Counted from the stretch's first letter, positions 43,652 to 54,168 are shown. The stretch: 64,000 bases of DNA from JASGCP01 sp965263285 (GCA_965263285.1 CBDHHD010000016.1:1550001-1614000), one strand, 5' to 3'. Program-made: numbers and translations. The notes: generated by a model not told the origin, from the sequence alone.

Positions 43652-44116
43652 ATGAGTGAATTGGTTTTTTTAGGAGAATTTGAAGTTACCCTTGATGTGA
43701 AGGGTAGGTTCTTATTGCCTGGTAGTTTAAAGAAGCAATTAGAAGAAAAGGGGCAGGGAAATAGGTTTGTAATAAATAGAGGGTTTGATAAGTATCTTAA
43801 TTTTTTTCCATATAGTTCTTGGGAGAGTATGATAAAACGGATGAGTAAGTTAAATGATTTTGATCCTAAGGTAAGAGAGTTTAAATTATTGTTTTTGGGG
43901 GGAGCTACAGAAGTGATATTAGATACAGCGGGTCGCATTTTGTTGCCTTCTTCTCTTAGAAATTTTGCGGGAATTAATAAAGATATGATATTAGTGAGTA
44001 ATGTAGATAAGATATTGATATGGGATGCAACAAAGTATAAAAATAAATTTGAGGATTTTTCGCCTGAGCAATTTAGTTTATTAGCGTCAGAAGTGATGAA
44101 AGATGTGTCTTTTTAG
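43652..44116 (+). CDS. mraZ: Transcriptional regulator MraZ
   Basis: 154 residues from ATG 43652 (SELVFLGEFEVTLDVKGRFL). Two SpoVT/AbrB-like halves are visible: DVKGRFLLPGSLKKQLEE near residue 14 and LDTAGRILLPSSLRNFAG near residue 90. MraZ represses or tunes its own division and cell-wall operon. The frame extends 10 codons upstream, but that part overlaps the operator repeats, so the downstream ATG is preferred. It is the first gene of the dcw cluster. Confidence 0.92.
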   Translation: MSELVFLGEFEVTLDVKGRFLLPGSLKKQLEEKGQGNRFVINRGFDKYLNFFPYSSWESMIKRMSKLNDFDPKVREFKLLFLGGATEVILDTAGRILLPSSLRNFAGINKDMILVSNVDKILIWDATKYKNKFEDFSPEQFSLLASEVMKDVSF

Positions 44117-44134
44117 TTGATGTTAAATATATTT

Positions 44135-45031
44135 ATGAAAAATGAAGAGGTACATATACCTGTTTTATTTAATGAAGTAATGGATATGTTACAAATTAAA
44201 AAAGAAGGAATATATGTAGATTGTACATATGGAGGTGGGGGGCATAGTAATGGTATTTTAGAAAGACTAAATGAAAGCGGAAGAGTAATAGCGTTTGATC
44301 AAGACGATCGTGTGTGTGATACAAGCATAAGTGATCCTCGACTGATATTGGTTCATAGTAATTTTAGGCATATAGGAAGGTGGTTGAAATTTTATAAAGT
44401 ATTAAAAATAGATGGCTTAGTAGCAGATTTAGGAATGAGTAGTTTTCATTTGGCAGGAGAGGGTGGTTTTTCGTTTCAGCATACAGAACAGTTGTTAGAT
44501 ATGCGGATGAATACAACAGGTTCTTTAACAGCAACGATGGTTGTTATGGAGTATGCAGAAGATCGTTTGTGGAAGTTGTTTGAGCAAAATGGAGAAGTAA
44601 GAAATGCCCGTAGCTTAGCTAAGTGTATTGTAGAAAAGAGGGACATGCATCCTGTGGTTACAGTAGGAGATTTTTTAGAAATGATAAGACAATGCATTCG
44701 TGGAAATGAACGCCGTTATATTGCAAAAGTGTTTCAAGCGCTTCGCATGGAAGTAAACCAAGAAATACAGTCTTTGACAGAGTTGTTAGAACAACTGACT
44801 TCGTGTATGGAAATAGGAGGGAGGATAGCAATGATTAGTTTTCATTCTATAGAAGATCGTCTTGTGAAACATTTTTTTAAAGGGACATATCAAATGAAAC
44901 ACGAACATGTTGTAGAAGAAACAAGTGATTGGAATATTATTACAAAGCGACCTATTTGTGCAACAGAAGAAGAATGTAGGATGAATACGAAAAGTAGAAG
45001 TGCTAAGTTAAGAGTAATAGAAAAAAAATAA
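44135..45031 (+). CDS. rsmH: 16S rRNA (cytosine-1402-N4)-methyltransferase
   Basis: About 298 residues. RsmH methylates C1402 in the ribosomal P site. The start at 44135 (MKNEEVHIPVLFNEVM) fits the family opening. The SAM-binding part is YVDCTYGGGGHSNGILERL and VIAFDQDDRV. Later motifs are GLVADLGMSSFHL, DMRMNT, RYIAKVFQALRMEVNQEI and AMISFHSIEDRLVKHFFK. It begins about 20 bp after mraZ stops. Confidence 0.95.
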   Translation: MKNEEVHIPVLFNEVMDMLQIKKEGIYVDCTYGGGGHSNGILERLNESGRVIAFDQDDRVCDTSISDPRLILVHSNFRHIGRWLKFYKVLKIDGLVADLGMSSFHLAGEGGFSFQHTEQLLDMRMNTTGSLTATMVVMEYAEDRLWKLFEQNGEVRNARSLAKCIVEKRDMHPVVTVGDFLEMIRQCIRGNERRYIAKVFQALRMEVNQEIQSLTELLEQLTSCMEIGGRIAMISFHSIEDRLVKHFFKGTYQMKHEHVVEETSDWNIITKRPICATEEECRMNTKSRSAKLRVIEKK

Positions 45032-45037
45032 GGTATT

Positions 45038-45415
45038 ATGGAAAAGATTGTAAACACGGTTGGTAGTAACAAGCAACATAAGTCTATAAAGATTGCTTAT
45101 ATCCTTGTGTTGTTAAAGCGTAAAATGAAGGATGTGTTTGCGATAGAATATTTTTTTCGCAATATTTGGTTTATACTTTTCCTATGTTTTTTAGCTTTTT
45201 TACATATTGTTAATAGCGATTGGTTTGATACGCTTTATCGTCAGTTAAACTATTTAAAGAAAAAAAATGAGACATTAATCTATCAAAGTAAATCGATTCA
45301 TGCAGCATTGATGTATAGTACTTTAGAAACAGAGATAGAAAAAAAAGTTATACCATTAGGCTTACAAAGAAGCAACCAGCAACCGTATTTGATTAACAAT
45401 ATAAATGTACATTAG
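45038..45415 (+). CDS. ftsL: FtsL-like cell division protein
   Basis: 125 residues. A basic cytoplasmic head, one membrane helix (IWFILFLCFLAFLHIV, residues ~44-60) and a short coiled-coil tail (LYRQLNYLKKKNETLIYQSK) fit the FtsL position and topology between rsmH and ftsI. Sequence conservation is low in this family, so the call rests on order and topology. It ends 2 bp before ftsI. Confidence 0.8.
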   Translation: MEKIVNTVGSNKQHKSIKIAYILVLLKRKMKDVFAIEYFFRNIWFILFLCFLAFLHIVNSDWFDTLYRQLNYLKKKNETLIYQSKSIHAALMYSTLETEIEKKVIPLGLQRSNQQPYLINNINVH

Positions 45416-45417
45416 GA

Positions 45418-47538
45418 ATGGAAGACATTAGAAAAGACATATTGTGGCGGGTATATGCAACTTATTTGCTGTTAGTGGCATTGTGTGTTTTTATTGTATA
45501 TAAAGCATTCTATATACAACAAGTAGAGGGAAAACATTGGCGATCCATGAGTCAGAAGTTGCATCAAGCTATACAAGTGGTGCCTGCTGTGCGAGGAGAT
45601 GTGTATAGTGACGATAATAGATTGCTTAGCACCAGTGTGCCACAGTTTGATATATATATGGATTTTTTAGCTGATGGATTGATTGAGAACAATGGAAATT
45701 TGTTTAGAAAAAATGTAGATTCTTTATCTATTTATTTAGCACGCTATTTTCCTTCAAGAACAGCAAAAGAGTATCTCAGCTTGTTGTGGAATAACTATCA
45801 AGCTAAGAATAGAAGTTATCTACTGTTAAATAATATATCTTTTAATCAGCTTGTGCAATTGCAGCAATTTCCATTGGTGAGGTTAGGAAGGAATAAAAGT
45901 GGTTGCGTTGTTCAAAAAAAAGATATTCGATTAAATCCATTTAAGGAGTTAGCCTTTCGTACCATTGGGATGGATAGAGATGAAAATAGAGTAGGATTAG
46001 AGAGAAGATATAATCAGGTATTGACAGGAGTGAATGGGAGCAGGTTGGTACGATTCATACCTGGAGGCATTCCTGTTCCTATTGGAGATGTGAATGTGCC
46101 GCCTATTAATGGTCGGGATATCTATACAAATATTAATGTTGATATTCAAGAAATAGCAGAAAATGCGTTGAAAAATATGTTGATAGATAATGGATCTCAA
46201 TCGGGCACTGTTATTGTAATGGAAGTAGCTACAGGTAAAATTAAAGCAATGGTTAACTTAGGCAGACAAAATGATGGAACTTATAAAGAAGATTATAACT
46301 ATGCGCTTAATCCAACAGAACCAGGTTCTACATTTAAATTGGTTACTTTATTATCTACTTTTTCAGGCAATAAGGCGACACTAAATACACCGTTAGATTT
46401 AGGAGGAGGAGAATGGAAGATATTTGGTCGTACGATTTATGATAGCGAAAAGCATGGAGTGCATGTGTCAAATGTGCGAGAAGCATTTGCGCTTAGTAGT
46501 AATGTGGGTATGGCTAAATTATTAACTTCTGTGTATGAGTCTACTCCTTTATTGTACATGAAGTATATACATCGGTTACATTTAGATACCTTAACAGGTA
46601 TTGATTTAAGTGGGGAGCAATTTTCATTGTTTCATAAGCCAGGGACAGCTTCTTGGAGCGCAACTACTTTGCCTTGGATGGCTTTTGGTTATGGATTAAC
46701 GATATCTCCTTTACAATCTTGCACATTGTACAATGCTATTGCCAATGGAGGTACATTAATGCGACCTTATATAGTTAATACGATAAGAGATATGAATGAT
46801 GTTGTTATGGAATATCGTCCTACTATTTGGGATAGCTCAATTTGTGATCAAACAATATTAAAAGAAGTGCAAAGTTGCTTGTTGGCTGTAACCACCGATA
46901 AAGAGGGTACAGCCTATCATTTGTTTAAAGATTCGCCTTTTTTAGTAGGAGGGAAAACAGGAACAGCGCTTATTTCAAATGCAAAATATCAATATAAAGA
47001 TAAGGTATATCAGTCTTCTTTTATTGGCTATTTCCCATTTGAGCATCCTTTGTATACGATTGCTGTAGTAATTCAAAATAACCCTCATGCAAAAAAAATA
47101 TATGGAGGTGTAGTGGCTGCCCCTGTGTTTTATGATATTGCTAAACAATTATATGTACAATATAGTTCATCTCATCATATGGTGCCTTATTTAATAGCTA
47201 CTGCACATACACCTTCTTCTAATTATGTTACACAATCAAATATATTATCAACAGTAGTAAAAACATTACAAATTCCATACCAGATGAATGGAATGCAACA
47301 TCAGTGGATATATGTAAATGAAAATGCCTTTGCTGTAACTACTACTAACGATACAAGTGTTTTTGGAGCGAATAGGATGCCTTCTTTGCATTTGTTGCAT
47401 CTTAAAGATGCAGTGGCGTTATGCGAACAAAAAGGTTTAGTGGTGTGTCCTAGCGGGATGGGGACAGTTGTGTATCAGTCGGTTATGCCTATGGCTACTA
47501 TTCAAAAGGGCGAAAAAGTATATATCACTTTACAATAA
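45418..47538 (+). CDS. ftsI: Penicillin-binding protein (division transpeptidase) with PASTA-like C-terminus
   Basis: 706 residues. It cross-links septal peptidoglycan. An N-terminal membrane helix (YLLLVALCVFIVYKAFY) is followed by the pedestal domain. The transpeptidase domain has EPGSTFKLVTLL (SxxK), ALSSNVGMAKLL (SxN) and LVGGKTGTAL (KTG). The last ~65 residues (MPSLHLLHLKDAVALCEQKG, ending KGEKVYITL) look like one PASTA domain. It sits between ftsL and murE. Confidence 0.93.
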   Translation: MEDIRKDILWRVYATYLLLVALCVFIVYKAFYIQQVEGKHWRSMSQKLHQAIQVVPAVRGDVYSDDNRLLSTSVPQFDIYMDFLADGLIENNGNLFRKNVDSLSIYLARYFPSRTAKEYLSLLWNNYQAKNRSYLLLNNISFNQLVQLQQFPLVRLGRNKSGCVVQKKDIRLNPFKELAFRTIGMDRDENRVGLERRYNQVLTGVNGSRLVRFIPGGIPVPIGDVNVPPINGRDIYTNINVDIQEIAENALKNMLIDNGSQSGTVIVMEVATGKIKAMVNLGRQNDGTYKEDYNYALNPTEPGSTFKLVTLLSTFSGNKATLNTPLDLGGGEWKIFGRTIYDSEKHGVHVSNVREAFALSSNVGMAKLLTSVYESTPLLYMKYIHRLHLDTLTGIDLSGEQFSLFHKPGTASWSATTLPWMAFGYGLTISPLQSCTLYNAIANGGTLMRPYIVNTIRDMNDVVMEYRPTIWDSSICDQTILKEVQSCLLAVTTDKEGTAYHLFKDSPFLVGGKTGTALISNAKYQYKDKVYQSSFIGYFPFEHPLYTIAVVIQNNPHAKKIYGGVVAAPVFYDIAKQLYVQYSSSHHMVPYLIATAHTPSSNYVTQSNILSTVVKTLQIPYQMNGMQHQWIYVNENAFAVTTTNDTSVFGANRMPSLHLLHLKDAVALCEQKGLVVCPSGMGTVVYQSVMPMATIQKGEKVYITLQ

Positions 47539-47543
47539 ATTGT

Positions 47544-49058
47544 ATGCAATTAGTTGAATGTTTAGTGGGGGTTTATATAAAAGAATGGATGGGCAATCCC
47601 TTGATATCTGTTGCTGATATACAAGTGGATTCTAGAGGGGTATCTCGCCAAAGTGCTTTTGTAGCTATAAAGGGCTTTACGCAAGATGGGCATGCCTTTA
47701 TTGACCAGGCAATAAAAAACGGAGCGGTGGCAATAGTGGTGGAAAATAAACCCATGCACATACAAGATCATATTACTTATGTTATCGTGGGAGATAGCCA
47801 ACAAGCAGCAGGTTGTATGATGGCTAATTTATTAGAACATCCTGAACGCCAATTAGAATTAATTGGTGTAACGGGGACGAATGGGAAGACCACAGTTACA
47901 ACCATGTTGCATTATATCCATATGGAATTAGGTATCAAGAGTGGTTTAATAGGGACAGTAGAAAATCGTATTGGTAATGAGGTGATTCTTTCTACACATA
48001 CGACTCCTTCGATTATTGAATTGTATCAGTTGTTACAGCAAATGGTACAAGCAGGCGTAAAGAGGGTATTTATAGAGTGTAGTAGTCATGCAATTCATCA
48101 AAAAAGATTAGCAGGTATATTATTTAAGGGATGTGTTTTTACTAATCTCACTAGAGATCATTTAGATTACCATACTAGTTTTGAAGAATACAAAGAAGTA
48201 AAAAAACAATTGTTTACATATATACAGCCTTGGGGCTTTGCTATATCTAATATAGATGATCCCGTTGGAGAAGAGATGCTAGAGCCTATTCGCCATCATA
48301 ATGAACATCATACAAAAGAAACAATACAAGAAATATATTATCAGTTAGAATTTCCAAAGCATCCGCCTATTCGAAAAGAAATGAGACATGTAGGGGAGAT
48401 GGTAGAAAATAATATTATAAAGGGTATTGTATTACAGTTGAGTGATGGAATTACATTGCATATACCACAGATAGGAAAATTTAATGCATATAATATAATG
48501 GCTGTATATGCTACTTGTATTGCATTGGGAATAGATAAAGAGAGGGTTGTGAATGCTTGTAAGACATTGAAAGGTGCTGAGGGAAGATTAGAGAGAGTGC
48601 AACAAGTGGATGATAGATTGTGTTTGGTAGATTATGCACATACCCCCGATGCACTTGCTAATGTATTAGATACGATTGCTACTACTAAAGAAGAGATGCA
48701 AAAAATTTTCACATTGATTGGTTGTGGGGGAAATAGAGACAAAGGAAAGCGAGCAGAGATGGGTATGATTGCATGTGCTAAAAGTGATTATGTTGTTTTT
48801 ACAAGTGATAATCCGAGGTTTGAAAATCCATTAGATATATTGGATGATATAACAAGTAGATTACAAGGGTATAAAAATTTTGAGGTTGAAGCGAATCGAA
48901 AAGAGGCCATTAAAAAGGTTTTAGAAAAATCAAATGTGCACGATATTGTTTTAATAGCAGGGAAAGGTCACGAAAAATACCAAGAGATAGGAGGGGAAAA
49001 GTTCCCATTTGATGATAAGGTAGTTGTTCAAACAATGTATCAATATATGTTAAATTAG
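47544..49058 (+). CDS. murE: UDP-MurNAc-tripeptide synthetase
   Basis: 504 residues. MurE adds the third residue, probably meso-diaminopimelate, to the peptidoglycan stem. The DNPRFENP motif near the C-terminus is the meso-DAP recognition signature (DNPR). The ATP site is IGVTGTNGKTTVTTMLHYI. Other landmarks are DSRGVSRQSAFVAIKGFTQD, ECSSHAI, VDYAHTPDALANVLDTI and IAGKGHEKYQEI. Confidence 0.95.
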   Translation: MQLVECLVGVYIKEWMGNPLISVADIQVDSRGVSRQSAFVAIKGFTQDGHAFIDQAIKNGAVAIVVENKPMHIQDHITYVIVGDSQQAAGCMMANLLEHPERQLELIGVTGTNGKTTVTTMLHYIHMELGIKSGLIGTVENRIGNEVILSTHTTPSIIELYQLLQQMVQAGVKRVFIECSSHAIHQKRLAGILFKGCVFTNLTRDHLDYHTSFEEYKEVKKQLFTYIQPWGFAISNIDDPVGEEMLEPIRHHNEHHTKETIQEIYYQLEFPKHPPIRKEMRHVGEMVENNIIKGIVLQLSDGITLHIPQIGKFNAYNIMAVYATCIALGIDKERVVNACKTLKGAEGRLERVQQVDDRLCLVDYAHTPDALANVLDTIATTKEEMQKIFTLIGCGGNRDKGKRAEMGMIACAKSDYVVFTSDNPRFENPLDILDDITSRLQGYKNFEVEANRKEAIKKVLEKSNVHDIVLIAGKGHEKYQEIGGEKFPFDDKVVVQTMYQYMLN

Positions 49059-49067
49059 TTTGTATTT

Positions 49068-50381
49068 ATGATATACGAGTTGTTTTATTGGTTGAGTCAT
49101 GCATTTTCATTAAAATGGATAAGTGTTTTTTTAAACACTTCTTTTCGTATTGTGCTTACTTCTATTCTGTCTTTGTTTATTGCTGTTTTTATAGGGAAGA
49201 AAATCATTCTTTTTCTACAACGCAAACAAATAGGGGAAGAAGTAAGAACATTAGGATTAGCAGGAGAAAACCTAAAAGTAGGAACCCCTACGATGGGGGG
49301 TATTATTATTATACTGAGTATTCTTATTCCTACTATTCTATTTGCTAATTTAGATAAAGTATATATTCGGTTGATGATTCTTTGTACAATTTGGTTAGGG
49401 ATGATTGGTTTTTTAGATGATGCACTTAAATTAAAAGCAAAGAAAAGAGCGAAGCAAAATGCTGTTGCTTATCAAAAAAAAGATAAAGATGGTTTGGCTG
49501 GGAGTGTTAAAATATTTGGTCAAGTTGGATTAAGTATTATTATTGGAGCTACTTTGTATTTCAATAGTTCTGTTACGGTAGAAAGAGAATTGATACCTGA
49601 TAATCAAACGGTTGTTCTAGAAAAAGGAGAGCGATTGTCAAAGGATTCAAATATTATTTGTCAAAATTTTGATGGGATAGATCATTCTTTTGTCCAAGTA
49701 AAAACACCTATTTCTACTATCCCCTTTATTAAAACGCATGAGTTTAACTACGCACGATTAATTAGTTGGTTAGGCAAAGGGAGTGAGAAATATACTTGGA
49801 TTATTTATATACTTATTGTAACATTTATTATTACCGCTGTTTCTAATGGAGCTAATCTTACAGATGGCTTAGATGGCTTAGCAAGTGGCATTAGCGCTAT
49901 TGTGGGGATTACATTAGGCGTATTTATCTATCTAAGTAGCAATTATAAATTCGCTACTTATTTAAATATTATGTATATTCCTAATTTAGGTGAGTTATCT
50001 ATTTTTGTGGCTGCATTTGTAGGTGCTTGTATTGGTTTTCTTTGGTATAACGCTTATCCAGCACAAGTGTTTATGGGAGATATTGGAAGTTTGACTTTAG
50101 GAGGAATTATTGCTTCTCTTGCTATTATTGTTAGGAAAGAGCTTTTAATCCCTATTTTTTGTGGTGTTTTTTTGGTGGAAAATGTGAGTGTGATATTACA
50201 AGTGGCTTATTTTAAGTATACTAAAAAGAAATATGGACAGGGGAAACGGTTGTTGCTCATGAGTCCTTTACACCACCATTATCAAAAGAAAGAGATGCAT
50301 GAAAATAGGATTGTATTACGATTTTGGATTATATCTATTTTATTGGCATTGGCAAGTATTCTTACACTTAAATTAAGATAG
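49068..50381 (+). CDS. mraY: Phospho-MurNAc-pentapeptide transferase
   Basis: 437 residues, longer than the ~360 of many bacteria because of an insert of ~70 residues (about 180-245) typical of Bacteroidota MraY. It transfers the MurNAc-pentapeptide to undecaprenyl phosphate to make lipid I. Seen are GTPTMGGIIII, FLDDALK (catalytic DD), ANLTDGLDGLASGISAI, NAYPAQVFMGDIGSLTLGG and MSPLHHHYQKK. Confidence 0.95.
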   Translation: MIYELFYWLSHAFSLKWISVFLNTSFRIVLTSILSLFIAVFIGKKIILFLQRKQIGEEVRTLGLAGENLKVGTPTMGGIIIILSILIPTILFANLDKVYIRLMILCTIWLGMIGFLDDALKLKAKKRAKQNAVAYQKKDKDGLAGSVKIFGQVGLSIIIGATLYFNSSVTVERELIPDNQTVVLEKGERLSKDSNIICQNFDGIDHSFVQVKTPISTIPFIKTHEFNYARLISWLGKGSEKYTWIIYILIVTFIITAVSNGANLTDGLDGLASGISAIVGITLGVFIYLSSNYKFATYLNIMYIPNLGELSIFVAAFVGACIGFLWYNAYPAQVFMGDIGSLTLGGIIASLAIIVRKELLIPIFCGVFLVENVSVILQVAYFKYTKKKYGQGKRLLLMSPLHHHYQKKEMHENRIVLRFWIISILLALASILTLKLR

Positions 50382-50383
50382 TG

Positions 50384-51733
50384 ATGACACATACATATAA
50401 ACATATTGTAGTTTTAGGGGGGGGGGAAAGTGGCGTAGGCGCTGCTTTACTTGCCAAACAAAAGGGATATGCTATATGGGTCTCTGATGGCGGTGTTATG
50501 AAAGATATATACAAAAAAGAATTACAAGAGGCGGGTATTGAGTGGGAAGACAAGCAACATTCATTAGATAAAATATTGAAGGCTGATTGTGTGATTAAAA
50601 GCCCAGGTATTGATGAAAAAAATGAAGTGATGAAAAAAATAAGACTGGCTAAAATACCTGTTATGAGTGAGTTAGAATGGGCGTATATTCATACAAAAGA
50701 TGCTTATATTATTGCTATTACGGGGAGCAATGGTAAATCTACTACTACGAGTCTTATTTACCATATCCTTACAAAGGATATGGCTTCAGTTTCATTGGTA
50801 GGTAATATTGGATATTCATTTGCGCGTCAAGTAGCAGTGTCTCCTACCCATTATTATGTAGTGGAAGTAAGCTCCTTTCAATTAGATGATATGAATCAGT
50901 TTCGCCCTCATATTGCTTTGTTATTGAATATTACACCCGATCATCTTGATCGGTATGAGTATCAATTTGAAAAGTATATAGAGAGTAAATTTCGTATTGC
51001 GAAAAATCAAACCTCTAAAGATTATTTTATCTATTGTAAAGACGATGTCGTTATCACAAATCATCTACAAAAAAATATTATTTTATCACAACTTATACCA
51101 TTTAGTATGAACGACAATGTATCATTAGGCGGATTTATTGAAAACGAAAAAGCACATGTCACTATGTTTGAACAAACAGAAGTGATGAATGTACAAGACT
51201 TTGTGCTGAAAGGCATTCATAATCAATATAATACTTTAGCTGCTGTTGTAACAGCGAATATAGTAGGCATTCGAAAAGATAAGATAAGAGAGGCGGTACA
51301 AGATTTTAGAGCACTAGAGCATAGAATGGAGACGGTAGCATGTATACGAGGAGTTGAATTTATTAACGACAGTAAAGCCACTAATATTAATAGCACTTGG
51401 TTTGCTATTGAAAGTGTACAAAAGCCTATTGTGCTTATCTTAGGGGGAGTAGATAAGGGCAATGATTATAATATATTATTAGAGGTGGTAAAAGAGAAAG
51501 TGAAGGCTATTGTTTGTTTAGGTACAGATAATAAAATCATTAAAGATTTTTTTGTTCCCATAGTACCTCATGTGGTTGAAACAACAAGCATGAAAGAGTG
51601 TGTAGATACATGTTTTTCCTTAGCATCTCCCCATGATGCTGTGCTGTTAAGTCCTGCTTGTGCCAGTTTCGATTTATTTAAGAATTATGAAGATAGGGGG
51701 AAGCAGTTTAAAGAATGTGTATTGTCGCTTTAA
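50384..51733 (+). CDS. murD: UDP-MurNAc-L-alanine:D-glutamate ligase
   Basis: 449 residues from the ATG at 50384; a GTG at 50381 also exists and overlaps mraY. MurD adds D-Glu to UDP-MurNAc-L-Ala. Seen are HIVVLGGGESGVGAALLAKQ, SPGID, IAITGSNGKSTTTSLIYHIL (ATP loop), VEVSSFQL, NITPDHLDRY, LEHRMETV, NDSKATNINSTWFAIE and LSPACASFDLFKNYEDRGKQ. Confidence 0.95.
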   Translation: MTHTYKHIVVLGGGESGVGAALLAKQKGYAIWVSDGGVMKDIYKKELQEAGIEWEDKQHSLDKILKADCVIKSPGIDEKNEVMKKIRLAKIPVMSELEWAYIHTKDAYIIAITGSNGKSTTTSLIYHILTKDMASVSLVGNIGYSFARQVAVSPTHYYVVEVSSFQLDDMNQFRPHIALLLNITPDHLDRYEYQFEKYIESKFRIAKNQTSKDYFIYCKDDVVITNHLQKNIILSQLIPFSMNDNVSLGGFIENEKAHVTMFEQTEVMNVQDFVLKGIHNQYNTLAAVVTANIVGIRKDKIREAVQDFRALEHRMETVACIRGVEFINDSKATNINSTWFAIESVQKPIVLILGGVDKGNDYNILLEVVKEKVKAIVCLGTDNKIIKDFFVPIVPHVVETTSMKECVDTCFSLASPHDAVLLSPACASFDLFKNYEDRGKQFKECVLSL

Positions 51734-51743
51734 TTATTATCGT

Positions 51744-53030
51744 ATGAATGATTTTAAAACATTAAAGGATGTCACCATTGCTTCTTTAAAAGAACAATCT
51801 ATAAAGAACAAGTTAAAGGGTGATAAATATATTTGGGGTGTTCTTATTATATTGGCGATTATATCTCTATTGGTGGTGTATAGTGCTACGGGACTTCTTG
51901 CTTATAAAATTAATCAGGGGTATAATGGAGTGTATTTATTTAAGCAAATTTCTTTTATTGGTGTAGGCATTTTTGTTGTTTATTTTTTACATAAAGTGCC
52001 TTATATTATTTATATGAAATTGTCTAAGATACTATTTTTGATAGCCATTCCTTTGTTGCTTTATACGCTTTTATTCGGGGCAAAAATAAATGATGGTAGC
52101 AGGTGGATAAAATTACCTATTATTCATTTAACTATTCAAACAAGCGATTTTGCGAAAATTGCTTTGTTTATGTATTTGTCGAGATTGTTAAGTAAAAAAA
52201 AGGATTGCATTAAGGATTTTAAAAAAGGTTTTTTACCCATTATTACACCTGTTGTTATTGTTTGTGTACTTATTTTGCCCGCTAATTTATCAAATGCTTT
52301 GTTAACGGGCGCTACTTCTTTATTATTAATGTTTATAGGAAGAGTATCTTTAAAACATATTCTTCTTACGGTTATGGTGGTAATGATTCCTATTGTATTT
52401 TTAGTTTCTTATGCTTTAATTACTTATCATGCACCTAACCAAACAACGGTGGATAGCGAATCAACTGTTACATTTGGCAGGTTTCATACTTGGGTAAAAA
52501 GAATCCAAGACTTTGTTTATTCTAGAGACACAGAAGTGCCTTATCAAGTACAGCAAGCAAAAATGGCTATTGCAGGAGGGGGGGTGTTTATTGGGGAAGG
52601 TCCTGGTAATAGTGAGCAACGAAATTTTCTTCCTCAAGCATATAATGATTTTATCTATTCGATTATTATAGAAGAATATGGACTCATTGGGGGGGGTATT
52701 CTTGCTTTTATATATCTATTATTTTTATTGAAGTCTATTAATATTTTTAAAAAGTCTAGATATACCTTCGGAGGATTTTTGGTTTTGTCGCTTAGTTTTA
52801 CATTAACTATTCAAGCTATTGTTAATATGGCGGTGAATGTAAATATATTGCCGGTAACAGGCGTTACTTTGCCTTTGGTAAGTATGGGGGGAAGTTCTTT
52901 TTTATTTACTTGCGTAGCTATTGGAATTATTTTGAGTGTTTCTACAAGTATTGAGAATGTTGCCATAGAGCAAAGAAAGCAAATGAAAGAAAAAGAATGT
53001 GCGAATACAGTACCTATTTCATCAGTGTAA
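51744..53030 (+). CDS. ftsW: FtsW peptidoglycan polymerase / lipid II glycosyltransferase
   Basis: 428 residues from ATG 51744; an open frame begins earlier but overlaps murD. SEDS-family proteins polymerise septal glycan with the partner penicillin-binding protein. About ten hydrophobic helices are visible, with GSRWIKL, IAGGGVFIGEGPGNSEQRNF, IIEEYGLIGGGI and a C-terminal PVTGVTLPLVSMGGSSFLFT. It is placed between murD and murG as expected. Confidence 0.93.
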   Translation: MNDFKTLKDVTIASLKEQSIKNKLKGDKYIWGVLIILAIISLLVVYSATGLLAYKINQGYNGVYLFKQISFIGVGIFVVYFLHKVPYIIYMKLSKILFLIAIPLLLYTLLFGAKINDGSRWIKLPIIHLTIQTSDFAKIALFMYLSRLLSKKKDCIKDFKKGFLPIITPVVIVCVLILPANLSNALLTGATSLLLMFIGRVSLKHILLTVMVVMIPIVFLVSYALITYHAPNQTTVDSESTVTFGRFHTWVKRIQDFVYSRDTEVPYQVQQAKMAIAGGGVFIGEGPGNSEQRNFLPQAYNDFIYSIIIEEYGLIGGGILAFIYLLFLLKSINIFKKSRYTFGGFLVLSLSFTLTIQAIVNMAVNVNILPVTGVTLPLVSMGGSSFLFTCVAIGIILSVSTSIENVAIEQRKQMKEKECANTVPISSV

Positions 53031-53042
53031 AAGAATAAAAAT

Positions 53043-54152
53043 ATGACAGAAAAAAGAATAATGATAGCAGGTGGAGGAACAGGAGGGCATATATTCCCTG
53101 CCATTGCAATTGCTAACGCATTGCAAGCGCAAGACGCTACTTGTCGTTTTTTATTTGTAGGATCAAAAGGTAAAATGGAAATGACTAAAATTCCTGTAGC
53201 AGGTTTTCATATAAAGGGAATATCCATGGTGGGATGGAATAGAAGTCACTTGTTAAAAAATATAGGATTGCCTCTAGCATTGCTAAAGAGTTTTCAAGAA
53301 GTTAAATCTATATTTATAAGTTATAAGCCACATATAGTAATTGGAGTAGGAGGGTACTCGTCGTTTCCTGTATTGCGATATGCGCAATGGAAAAAAATAC
53401 CTACTTGTATTCATGAGAGTAATAGTTTACCTGGTAAAGTAAATCAGTGGATAGGGAAACGGGCATATAAAATATTTGTTGCTACCGAGGGAATGGAGCA
53501 GTATTTTCCAAAAGAGAAATTATATCTTACGGGTAATCCTATTCGTTCTCATATTATTACACATCGCATAACAAAGGAATCTGCTTTGTCTTTTTTTAAT
53601 TTACAACCTATAGCCACTACGATTTTGATTATAGGGGGTAGCTTAGGGGCAAGAACTTTGAACGATGCGATAGCCAATCATTTAGATTTATTTCAACAAA
53701 AAAATATACAGTTGATATGGCAAACAGGGGAAATGACTTTTTCTGTTTATCAGCCTAAAGCAACCTCCTATAAAAATATTTCTATTCATGCTTTTATTGA
53801 TGATATGGCAATGGCATATATGGCTGCTGATATGGTAGTAAGCAGAGCAGGGGCAATGGCAATTGCTGAATTGAGTTATATGGGTAAGCCAACTATTTTT
53901 GTGCCTTTTCCTTTTGCGGCCGAAGATCATCAAACGGCGAATGCTACTTATCTAGTAAATAAAAAAGCAGCTTGGATGGTGCGTGATCACATGGCAAAAA
54001 CTGATATGGTAAATCGTATGATTGATTTGGCTAATCAACCCATTGTAAGAGCCAATATGTCGGAGCAATTTAAAAAGCTTGCAATAGATAATGCGGCAGA
54101 AAGGATTGCAAAAGAAATTCTTTCCTCAGATATTTTATTACATGCATCTTAA
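53043..54152 (+). CDS. murG: UDP-GlcNAc transferase MurG
   Basis: 369 residues. MurG adds GlcNAc to lipid I to make lipid II. The first G loop is IAGGGTGGHIFPAIAIANAL. Later landmarks are GVGGYSSFPVL, CIHESNSLPGKVNQWIG, LIIGGSLGARTLND, VVSRAGAMAIAELSYMGKPT and VPFPFAAEDHQTANA. Confidence 0.96.
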   Translation: MTEKRIMIAGGGTGGHIFPAIAIANALQAQDATCRFLFVGSKGKMEMTKIPVAGFHIKGISMVGWNRSHLLKNIGLPLALLKSFQEVKSIFISYKPHIVIGVGGYSSFPVLRYAQWKKIPTCIHESNSLPGKVNQWIGKRAYKIFVATEGMEQYFPKEKLYLTGNPIRSHIITHRITKESALSFFNLQPIATTILIIGGSLGARTLNDAIANHLDLFQQKNIQLIWQTGEMTFSVYQPKATSYKNISIHAFIDDMAMAYMAADMVVSRAGAMAIAELSYMGKPTIFVPFPFAAEDHQTANATYLVNKKAAWMVRDHMAKTDMVNRMIDLANQPIVRANMSEQFKKLAIDNAAERIAKEILSSDILLHAS

Positions 54153-54168
54153 AAAAAATTATGTTGGT